Source: CAZKWG01 sp964615375 (lineage in GTDB: Bacteria; Myxococcota_A; UBA796; CAZKWG01). From it: a stretch of 12,482 nt of DNA. The notes under the pieces are model-generated. The model ran no database searches and was not told the DNA's origin. It worked only from the letters and a program-made list of their open reading frames with translations. Positions 7,619 to 12,482 of this stretch are shown here, piece by piece; the first letter of the stretch is position 1, and each line of letters starts with the position of its first letter. The DNA lies in NCBI GenBank assembly GCA_964615375.1, contig CAZTOW010000097.1, positions 1 to 12,482 on the forward strand, read 5' to 3'. The position numbers and the translations under genes are program-made.

Positions 7619-9772
7619 CTACTCCTGGCCCCCCACCAGATCGACGCACTCGCGCTTGAGCACGAAGCAGCGAGCCTTTCGGTGACCGACGGTCACCTTG
7701 CGCGTCAGGTGCTCCTCTTCAGTCAGCAACCAGCCCCGGTCCCGCCAGCTCCGCAGGATCGGCTCGTGCTCGAAGCCCTGCTTCTCCAGGAAGCCCTTCA
7801 GCTCGTTGGGCAGGATCGCCAGCGTCTTCCACTCGGCGCGGTGCTGCCAGGCGCCGATCCAGCCGGCCGAGGGCACGGGGTCGCTGTGGGACTCATGCTC
7901 CATGCGGCCGTAGAAGCGGTGCTGCTGGCTCGTCGCCCACGAGAGCACGGCGCGCAGCGCCTCGGTGGGGCGGTCGCTGTCCATGGAGCCCGCCCTCACC
8001 GCCTCCCAGGCGTCCACCAGCGGATCGCGGACGGGCTCCGGCAGCCCGAGGACCTCGTGGAACAGGCGCTTCGCGACCGCCATGGCCGCGACGTACTGCG
8101 CCGCGCGCCCCGCGACGGGGTGCCCGTTGGCGTGCTGGGTCCAGGTCTCCATGTTCCGCGCCAGTTCGGCCGAGAGGCCGGCACGGGCGCTCGGGTGGTC
8201 GAGAAGGTAGCGGACCAGCCGAGGCCCGGCGTGGCCATGATGGTTGAGCACGGCGCTCTGGATCCTCGCCACCGCCTGCTCCGTGGCGCGGCTGGCGCCT
8301 TCGAAGGGCGAGCCCCAGAGGCAGAGCGTGCGCGCCCGGGTGCCGCCGTCGTTGGTGAAGCTGGTCGCTGGGGCCTCACCTGTGCTGAGCAGCACACCGT
8401 GGGCCTGGGTGACGCGCTGGAGCCCCTGCAGCGCCCCCCGCGCCCGCCCGATGCCGCTGGCGTAGTCGTAGAGCGTCTTGCCCACGTCCTCCGGGCGACG
8501 CGCTCGCTTCGTGTCGTCCAGGAACATCGGCAGGTAGTCGAGCATCGCCCCGCTGCGCTCGACGAAGACCCGGCTGGCGTCCCAGGCGTAGATGATGCCG
8601 CCGCCGCGCTCGTTGGGGCTGCCCCAGACGCTCGCCGCGAGGCGAAGGGCCGTGGTCTTGCCGAGGCTCGTCTCTCCCGAGAGATCGAGGATGAAGTTCG
8701 CGAGCGCCGGCATGAAGCGCATGAGCGGCGGGACCAGGGCAGCGTAGACGGGGAGGAGCGCGCGGGGGAACTGGAGCGCCGCGCGGATGGCCTCGCACCA
8801 GCCCTCCCAGGTCCCGGCCGACCGGAACCCGAGCGACACTGCGCGCGAGCCGGGATCGGAGGTCAGGAGCTGCACCTGTCCGGCCTTCCAATGAGCAGGA
8901 GTGCGCTCGTCCGAAGGCGGGCCACAGTCCACACCGGCTGGCCGGAGCACCGTGCGGCCCCAGAGGAAGTACAGGTCCTCGTCGGTGCCCTGCCAACCCA
9001 TGCGTGTCGTCACGCCGGATTCCGGGATCTGCCTCGTGTTCACCGCCTCGAAGTCCGACAGGAAGGACACGACCTGCGCGGCGTTGTTCGAGGTCACCGG
9101 CAGATCCAGGTCCGCGAGCGTGACGAGCTGCCGCGAGTCCGCGACCTTGAAGCGCGGCACGGCCGTCGTGCGCCAGCCGGCGAAGGCCGTGGACCAGCCG
9201 AGCACGAGGTAGACCGAGTCGTCCTCGACGTCCCTGAGCCGCCCCTCGACGATGATCGGCCGGTGCGTGACCTCGACCTGCTCGGTGTCCTCGGTCTCCT
9301 CGTTCACGCGCAGCCGGTACAGCCCCTCGGGTGTCAGCTCCCAGCCGGGCGGACAGCCCAGCCCCGGCGGCAGCGGGTGGCGGCCCAGGCAGCGCGCGAG
9401 GTCCTGGGCCACCGTGCCCACCGACGCCTGGCCCAGCGCGAGCTGGTAGCGGGCGTCCGTCTCGATCCGCGCCTGGCGATCCCCGGCCTCGACGATCACC
9501 TTCTCCAGCGCCGTCACGCGAGGGCGTAGACCCTTCGCCGCGCCGAGCCGCATCAACTGCCCGGTCAGTCCTGCCCGGTCGGCGCGCCAGGTCATCGCCA
9601 GATCCCGGATCGCGTCGGGGTCCGTCAGCAGCTCGGCGATGGCCAGGACCGCGGCGTTGCCATCCGGCGTCGTCTCGGCGAGATCGATCACCCGCGCGAG
9701 CCGGGCGCGCCCGGGCGCGGGGTCCAGGGGAGCGGGCGTCACGCCCGCGATGGTCGTGGTCCAGTCAGACAA
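7619..9772 (-). CDS. DUF927-type P-loop helicase/ATPase of a replication module
   Basis: The product is 717 aa. The C-terminal half matches the DUF927 style of superfamily-3-like helicase found in phages and integrated elements. Walker A is GETSLGKTT at ~366-374, followed by ALRLAASVWGSP. Walker B is LPMFLDD at ~414-420, followed by TKRARRPEDVGKTLYDYASG. A probable sensor region is LLSTGEAP (~461-468), with RAR at ~479-481. The C-terminal ~100 residues look like a DNA-binding winged region. Residues 1-150 are helical and unassigned. The start is set at TTG 9772 because GGAGG (9782-9778) sits 5 nt before it; GTG 9778 overlaps that site and cannot use it. The gene overlaps the primase stop by a few nt, so the two products are probably made together as a primase-helicase pair. 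Confidence 0.85.
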   Translation of the reverse strand: MSDWTTTIAGVTPAPLDPAPGRARLARVIDLAETTPDGNAAVLAIAELLTDPDAIRDLAMTWRADRAGLTGQLMRLGAAKGLRPRVTALEKVIVEAGDRQARIETDARYQLALGQASVGTVAQDLARCLGRHPLPPGLGCPPGWELTPEGLYRLRVNEETEDTEQVEVTHRPIIVEGRLRDVEDDSVYLVLGWSTAFAGWRTTAVPRFKVADSRQLVTLADLDLPVTSNNAAQVVSFLSDFEAVNTRQIPESGVTTRMGWQGTDEDLYFLWGRTVLRPAGVDCGPPSDERTPAHWKAGQVQLLTSDPGSRAVSLGFRSAGTWEGWCEAIRAALQFPRALLPVYAALVPPLMRFMPALANFILDLSGETSLGKTTALRLAASVWGSPNERGGGIIYAWDASRVFVERSGAMLDYLPMFLDDTKRARRPEDVGKTLYDYASGIGRARGALQGLQRVTQAHGVLLSTGEAPATSFTNDGGTRARTLCLWGSPFEGASRATEQAVARIQSAVLNHHGHAGPRLVRYLLDHPSARAGLSAELARNMETWTQHANGHPVAGRAAQYVAAMAVAKRLFHEVLGLPEPVRDPLVDAWEAVRAGSMDSDRPTEALRAVLSWATSQQHRFYGRMEHESHSDPVPSAGWIGAWQHRAEWKTLAILPNELKGFLEKQGFEHEPILRSWRDRGWLLTEEEHLTRKVTVGHRKARCFVLKRECVDLVGGQE

Positions 9773-10661
9773 GCTCACCTCCGTTCGTGTCGATCAGGTC
9801 TTCGAGGCGGCCCCACCAGCCGCACGAATTCCGATGGTTGCAGCGGGCGGTCTTCATCTGGGCCGGATCGAGCCAGAACCAGACCGAGGTCCGTCCACAC
9901 TTTGGACAGGGGATGCGCTCCGCGCGGTTGTCGCGCAGGGTCGCCTGCAGGTGCTCGGCCGCGCGGCGCCGCACGTCGGGGTCGGTCGCAAGCCGTCTCG
10001 CCGCGACCGCGCGCGCGAGCTCGGGCGGCAGATGGACTGGCGGCGCGGGCCGGCGTGGGGGCACGGGCACCTGCACGAGGGCCAGGGCTTCGACGAGGAG
10101 CGTGTCCGGGTCCAGCAGCGGCGCCTCCAGCCACGCCTTCGCCGGCGCCCGCCAGCCATCTGGCCGCACCGCCGGAAGGAAGAGGGCGCGGGCAAGATCG
10201 CGGGTCTGCGTGTCCACGCTTCCAGGGATACGCCCGGCCAGCACCTGCCACAGCAGCTTGTACTCCCGGGCGTCCACGTCGCGCGACAGTGGGATCACCA
10301 GTCGGAAGCGCGGCGCCTCGGGGCGATGGCTCCAGCTCATGTAGATGACGTGCGCGCAGTCCAGGAAGCGCCGGTGCGTCTCGACGCTCGTGATGCCAGT
10401 GTCGATGTCGAGCCCGATGACCGACGCCAGCTCGAAGTGCTCCCCGCGCCGCACGCCGTCGTGCAGACTCCCTGCGACGAAGTAGGGACAGGCGAACTTG
10501 CCCGGCGCGGGTGTCGGCGTGGTGAGCAGGCCCACCAGCGCGGCGAGGTCACCCGCCCAAGGGCTGCCCGTCCGCGACCAGTACACGCCGTCGCTGCGAT
10601 TCGGATCGCCGTCTGGCTTCACGCGAGGCGCGGCGAAGACGGTGATGCGGAACAGACGCAT
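9765..10661 (-). CDS. AEP/Prim-Pol-like DNA primase with C-terminal zinc ribbon
   Basis: The product is 298 aa from ATG 10661, chosen because it lies 4 nt after the upstream stop; a GTG at 10685 would add 8 residues. Residues ~76-130 carry the archaeo-eukaryotic primase signature: GLDIDTG with the metal-binding Asp85/Asp87, then SWSHRPEAPRFRLVIPLSR (~109-127). A third acidic motif follows, with Asp150 and Asp155 in SVDTQTRDLARALFLPAV. The C-terminus holds a zinc ribbon: CPKC (252-255) and CNHRNSC (274-280), followed by GWWG. The order, catalytic domain first and ribbon last, fits small element-encoded primases. It overlaps the helicase start, which supports joint function at a replication origin. 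The call is confident at superfamily level, not as to exact family. Confidence 0.75.
   Translation of the reverse strand: MRLFRITVFAAPRVKPDGDPNRSDGVYWSRTGSPWAGDLAALVGLLTTPTPAPGKFACPYFVAGSLHDGVRRGEHFELASVIGLDIDTGITSVETHRRFLDCAHVIYMSWSHRPEAPRFRLVIPLSRDVDAREYKLLWQVLAGRIPGSVDTQTRDLARALFLPAVRPDGWRAPAKAWLEAPLLDPDTLLVEALALVQVPVPPRRPAPPVHLPPELARAVAARRLATDPDVRRRAAEHLQATLRDNRAERIPCPKCGRTSVWFWLDPAQMKTARCNHRNSCGWWGRLEDLIDTNGGELV
9778..9782 (-). promoter_or_regulatory. Shine-Dalgarno deciding a TTG start for the helicase
   Basis: The minus strand reads GGAGG, then TGAGC, then TTG (9772-9770). The 5-nt spacing is ideal for the TTG. The GTG at 9778-9776 shares its first base with the site. The site lies inside the 3' end of the primase gene, so helicase translation is probably coupled to it. 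Confidence 0.5.
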
Positions 10662-10665
10662 GCGC

Positions 10666-10908
10666 TCAGCCCCCCCGGGCGACACGGCGGGCGCGGGGAG
10701 GCTCCGGGAGCGCGGCCAGCGCCCCCTCGTCCCCGAGCACGGCGGCGGAGCGCAAGGGGCGACCGAGCGCCGCCTCGGCCTCCTCGCGCGCCTCGTTCAG
10801 AAACTGCTGGGCCAGGCCATCGGCGAGCAGGTCGAGCAGCTCATCGTGGCGCCGCTCGGCCTCGGGGTCGGGCGCAGGGACAAACAGCAGATGTAGATCG
10901 GGCTTCAT
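10666..10908 (-). CDS. Small helical protein, first gene of the replication operon
   Basis: The product is 80 aa. ATG 10908 has GGAGG (10919-10915) 6 nt upstream; a longer in-frame start at 10968 lacks such support and would run through the palindrome at 10921-10930. The protein begins MKPDLHLLFVPAPDPEAERR, has a predicted acidic amphipathic helix (about residues 15-48) and ends in a basic, Gly/Arg-rich tail. No family was recognised. The stop is 4 nt before the primase ATG, so it is co-transcribed with the replication genes. A replication accessory, copy-control or DNA-binding role is a guess from position only. Confidence 0.6.
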   Translation of the reverse strand: MKPDLHLLFVPAPDPEAERRHDELLDLLADGLAQQFLNEAREEAEAALGRPLRSAAVLGDEGALAALPEPPRARRVARGG

Positions 10909-10920
10909 GGACGGCCTCCG

Positions 10921-10930
10921 GGTGTACACC
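10921..10930. promoter_or_regulatory. Perfect palindrome GGTGTACACC
   Basis: A 10-bp perfect dyad sits directly upstream of the ribosome-binding site of the small replication-operon gene, 12 nt from its start codon. Its position suggests an operator that represses or autoregulates the primase-helicase operon. No repressor gene is visible in the window. Confidence 0.3.
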
Positions 10931-11002
10931 TGCCCCCCAAAGCAAAGCGCGTGCCATGCCCGCCTCATTCGCCTTCAACGCCGATCAGCTCGCGACCGTG
11001 AG

Positions 11003-11221
11003 TCACGGCCACGTCCCAGTTGCGTCAGCACAGAGCCTGTACGTCGTGCGCTGATCCGCAACCGATCCGGGACTGCGCAACTCAGGCCAGAGTGACCGAG
11101 AAGTGATCCGCATGGTCCGCATCGCGGGCCGAAGGGCCGATTCATGGTCCGCAAACAGGGCCGCTTCGCGATTGGACCCGTTGCGGATCACTTGGATCAA
11201 TACCTGGGCCGATTTCATCAT
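11003..11221 (-). CDS. Possible small ORF, weakly supported
   Basis: A 72-aa frame begins MMKSAQVLIQVIRNG with GGAAGG 6 nt before its ATG on the minus strand. Against it, it spans the whole TGRTCCGCA repeat cluster, its sequence resembles no family I know, and GC-rich DNA often produces frames of this length. It would diverge from the recombinase genes and be co-oriented with the replication operon. More probably it is non-coding control DNA. Confidence 0.2.
   Translation of the reverse strand: MMKSAQVLIQVIRNGSNREAALFADHESALRPAMRTMRITSRSLWPELRSPGSVADQRTTYRLCADATGTWP
11052..11193. repeat. TGRTCCGCA repeat cluster with perfect inverted pairs
   Basis: TGATCCGCA lies at 11052-11060 and 11104-11112, and inverted at 11182-11190. 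TGGTCCGCA lies at 11113-11121, directly abutting the second copy, and at 11145-11153. Extended matches are perfect: TGATCCGCAAC (11052-11062) against its complement at 11180-11190; AAGTGATCCGCA (11101-11112) against its complement at 11182-11193; and an 11-nt direct repeat CATGGTCCGCA (11111-11121 and 11143-11153). GGGCCGA is also doubled (11126-11132, 11134-11140). Such arrays are typical of iterons, recombinase accessory sites or operators. Confidence 0.65.
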
Positions 11222-11277
11222 TTATCGCCTTCCAACAACGTCATTTCGGCCCACACCGAGAATCGAACTGAACACCC

Positions 11278-11306
11278 TTGACAGCCGGGCACCGTGGCAT
11301 TCTTTT
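11278..11306 (+). promoter_or_regulatory. Candidate promoter for the recombinase genes
   Basis: A consensus -35 TTGACA (11278-11283) is followed after 17 nt by TCTTTT (11301-11306), a poor -10. It lies ~40-65 nt before the ATG of the first recombinase gene. The consensus -35 is notable in this GC-rich setting, but the weak -10 implies activation or a different sigma factor if it is used. Confidence 0.35.
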
Positions 11307-11313
11307 TGCAGTC

Positions 11314-11329
11314 GTGGGGCTCACCCCAC
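11314..11329 (+). promoter_or_regulatory. Short hairpin just upstream of the recombinase ribosome-binding site
   Basis: GTGGGG (11314-11319) pairs with CCCCAC (11324-11329) around a CTCA loop, four nt before AGGAG at 11333-11337. In the mRNA leader it could tune access to the ribosome-binding site, or it could be an operator dyad. Confidence 0.3.
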
Positions 11330-11344
11330 CCCAGGAGTCTGTCC

Positions 11345-11767
11345 ATGCCCCGTGTCTACACGTATACCCGCTCGGCGACCGACGAGCCCAACGCCCAGTC
11401 TACGCACGACGCGGCCCTGCACGCCTGGCTCGCGAAGTACCCCGACCACACCCTCGTGGGCGCGTTCGAGGATCACGGCGTCAGCGGCCTCACCCCGCTC
11501 GATCAGCGCCCCGGCTTCAAGGCCCTGCTCGCGGCCCTCGACGCCGAGCCCGCCGAGGTCGTGCTCGTGCCCTCGCTGGAGCACGTCTCGCGGGATCGCG
11601 GCGCTCTGCCCGAGGTCCTCGCCCATCTCCCGTGGCAGCGTGTTCGGCTCCTGACCGTCGAGAGCCTGCCCAACGAGAGCGTCGGCGAACAGCTCCTCGC
11701 CCGAGGCGTGCTCGACGCCATCCAGACCTACAGCCGCCAGCGCCGCTCGCGCCGGCCCCGCGTCTAA
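11345..11767 (+). CDS. Serine-recombinase-like protein, catalytic domain only, probably inactive
   Basis: The product is 140 aa from ATG 11345, chosen because AGGAG (11333-11337) lies 7 nt upstream. It is a Resolvase-type N-terminal domain: VYTYTR near the start, GVSGLTPLDQRPGF at ~45-58 (Arg55 retained), VVLVPSLEHVSR at ~72-83, then a C-terminal helix and a basic tail (RQRRSRRPRV) in place of a DNA-binding domain. Aligned with the next gene, Ala11 occupies the nucleophile Ser position, and the DR of the DRxxR motif is EH (79-80); Arg83 remains. It also lacks 4 residues around positions 17-20. It should therefore be unable to cut DNA by the usual mechanism, although Ser10 is adjacent. Similarity to the downstream protein (WLA..PDH..., DQRPGF) indicates tandem duplication. 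It could be a regulatory dimer partner or a decaying copy; the intact frame and good ribosome-binding site favour a maintained protein. Confidence 0.72.
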   Translation: MPRVYTYTRSATDEPNAQSTHDAALHAWLAKYPDHTLVGAFEDHGVSGLTPLDQRPGFKALLAALDAEPAEVVLVPSLEHVSRDRGALPEVLAHLPWQRVRLLTVESLPNESVGEQLLARGVLDAIQTYSRQRRSRRPRV

Positions 11768-11793
11768 CCCACCCTTCCCCCGTCGAGGCTCCC

Positions 11794-12477
11794 ATGATCC
11801 ACGTCGTCACCTACCGCCGCCTCTCCACCGAAGAGCAGGCCGAGAACGATCTCTCCCTTCCTGCACAAGACAAAGCCATGGCCCGCTGGCTGGCCGAGCG
11901 CCCCGATCACAAGCTCATCACCAGCTTCTGCGATCAGGGCGTGAGCGCCTACGCTCCGGCCGACCAGCGCCCCGGCTTCCAGGAGATGATCCGCTTCTGC
12001 CTGAAGAATCGGATCGACCTCGTCCTGGTCCACAAGCTCGACCGCTTCAGCCGCCACCGGCGCGAGTGTGCCATCTTCAAAGACATGCTCGCGCGCAAGG
12101 ACGTGAAGGTCAAGTCTGTGTGTGAGGAGTTCGACCCGGACACCGCGCAGGGCGTGCTTCTCGAAGGAATCCTAGAGACTTTAGCTCAGTTCTTCAGTAT
12201 GAACCTCGGGAATGAGACCCTCAAGGGTATGCGAGAGAACGCCGAGAGGGGCTGGTTCAATGGCGGCGCCGTACCGTTCGGGTACAAGGTCATCAAGGTG
12301 AAGCAAGGCGCGCGAGAGTATGGGCGGCTGGAGCCGGGCGACGAGGAGCAGGTGGCGATCATTCGGGAGATCTTCGATCTCGCCGTGGAGCAGGGCAAGG
12401 GCTGCCGCACCATCGCCGTGCTGTTCAACCGTACATCCTCGCCCTGCCCCCCTCATCAGCACATGAGCTGGAGGTGA
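11794..12477 (+). CDS. Serine recombinase, active site intact, C-terminally truncated
   Basis: The product is 227 aa; GAGG (11785-11788) lies 5 nt before the ATG, 26 nt after the preceding stop. The catalytic domain (~1-140) has TYRRLSTEEQ with nucleophile Ser11 and Arg9, DQRPGF with Arg59, and KLDRFSR with Asp83/Arg84/Arg87, followed by the long helix GVLLEGILETLAQFFS. The start of a Recombinase domain follows (MRENAERGWFNGGAVPFGYKV, ~146-166; REIFDLAVEQGKGCRTIAVLFNR, ~191-213). Family members normally continue with a GI.S.RG..W-type segment and a zinc/coiled-coil region, for about 450-600 residues. Here it departs after FNR (position ~12435) and stops 14 residues later. No neighbouring frame restores the motif, so truncation by rearrangement or insertion is more likely than a simple frameshift. 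It may be the integration/excision enzyme of the element, now possibly non-functional. Confidence 0.8.
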   Translation: MIHVVTYRRLSTEEQAENDLSLPAQDKAMARWLAERPDHKLITSFCDQGVSAYAPADQRPGFQEMIRFCLKNRIDLVLVHKLDRFSRHRRECAIFKDMLARKDVKVKSVCEEFDPDTAQGVLLEGILETLAQFFSMNLGNETLKGMRENAERGWFNGGAVPFGYKVIKVKQGAREYGRLEPGDEEQVAIIREIFDLAVEQGKGCRTIAVLFNRTSSPCPPHQHMSWR

Positions 12478-12482
12478 GTCTG

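Larger units (their letters stand above)
10909..11344. promoter_or_regulatory. Divergent control region between replication and recombination genes
   Basis: This ~430 bp segment contains no confident gene. From left to right it holds a perfect palindrome near the replication operon, a cluster of TGRTCCGCA repeats, a tRNA T-arm-like fragment (11248-11269), a candidate -35 box and a short hairpin before the first recombinase gene. Position and repeats make it the best place for operators, a replication origin or the recombinase crossover site. Confidence 0.45.
7416..12482. mobile_element. Probable integrated mobile/replicative element (boundaries uncertain)
   Basis: A replication module (primase plus DUF927 helicase) is divergent from two serine-recombinase genes, separated by a repeat-rich control region. 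This is the organisation of integrative plasmids, phage satellites or similar islands. No structural phage, conjugation or partition genes are visible. The left limit is set arbitrarily at the inverted repeat; the right limit is beyond the window, or near 12432 where recombinase homology stops. No duplicated attachment core was found, so the limits are inference. Confidence 0.5.

Noticed and set aside
7490..9529. 679-aa open frame on the plus strand opposite the DUF927 helicase
   Set aside because: The opposite strand has Walker motifs and a family match. This frame is Arg/Ala/His-rich with no recognisable domain, a GC artefact.
9331..11054. Overlapping plus-strand frames (337 and 471 aa) opposite the primase
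   Set aside because: Low-complexity Arg/Pro/Ala products antisense to the primase with its DxD and zinc-ribbon motifs.
10956..11054. 32-aa plus-strand ORF beginning MPASFAFNADQ
   Set aside because: No ribosome-binding site and no recognisable content; its end overlaps the first TGATCCGCA repeat.
11052..11193. CRISPR-like array
   Set aside because: Repeat units are only 9-12 nt, spacing is irregular, orientation is mixed and there are no cas genes.
11248..11320. Complete tRNA gene on the minus strand
   Set aside because: The T-loop and distance to a GCCCCAC acceptor-like start fit, but the D-stem and anticodon stem do not pair, position 33 is not T, and the T-stem is broken.
11278..11793. 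Long N-terminal extension of the second recombinase in the same frame
   Set aside because: The extension is an out-of-frame reading of the first recombinase gene. The ATG at 11794 has its own ribosome-binding site and starts exactly at the domain.

Overview
The window is high-GC bacterial DNA. Lipoproteins that combine MopE-type metal-binding motifs with FG-GAP beta-propellers, and a transmembrane Hanks-type Ser/Thr kinase with a Pro/Ala-rich extracytoplasmic tail, point to a myxobacterium-like organism (Myxococcota / former Deltaproteobacteria). This assignment rests on gene style only; no rRNA or other marker is present.

Left half (1-7249), which looks like host chromosome. Two tandem minus-strand genes (334-2022 and 2031-3887) encode paralogous secreted lipoproteins: lipobox, then Asp-rich MopE-like motifs, then about seven FG-GAP blades. 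They diverge across a ~200 bp regulatory gap from a tight three-gene plus-strand operon: an exported/membrane protein with a TPR-like helical unit (4091-4816), a complete Ser/Thr protein kinase with one membrane span (4821-6479), and a short Cys-rich lipoprotein carrying an HExxH zinc-protease motif (6476-7249). The spacings (4 nt, then a 4-nt ATGA overlap) suggest co-translation and a shared envelope-signalling role.

Centre (7250-7618). This is a convergent intergenic gap with unusual structure: a 77-nt imperfect inverted repeat with AT-rich ends in otherwise very GC-rich DNA, flanked by repeated GTCCCCGG/CCGGGGAC words. It could be an element boundary, a bidirectional terminator or a replication/priming site.

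Right half (7619-12482), which looks like a mobile or replicative element. The minus-strand operon contains a small unknown gene (10666-10908), an AEP/Prim-Pol-like primase with a C-terminal zinc ribbon (9765-10661) and a DUF927-type P-loop helicase (7619-9772), a minimal replication module. It diverges from two tandem serine-recombinase genes. The first (11345-11767) is a catalytic-domain-only paralogue whose nucleophile serine and two other active-site residues are replaced. The second (11794-12477) has an intact active site but stops shortly after its Recombinase domain begins. The ~430 bp between the two arms holds five copies of TGRTCCGCA, including perfect 11- and 12-bp inverted pairs, plus a candidate promoter.

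The most notable findings are the inactive/active recombinase pair beside the repeat cluster, the structured locus at 7416-7492, and the kinase/HExxH-lipoprotein operon. No tRNA, rRNA, CRISPR array or complete insertion sequence was recognised.
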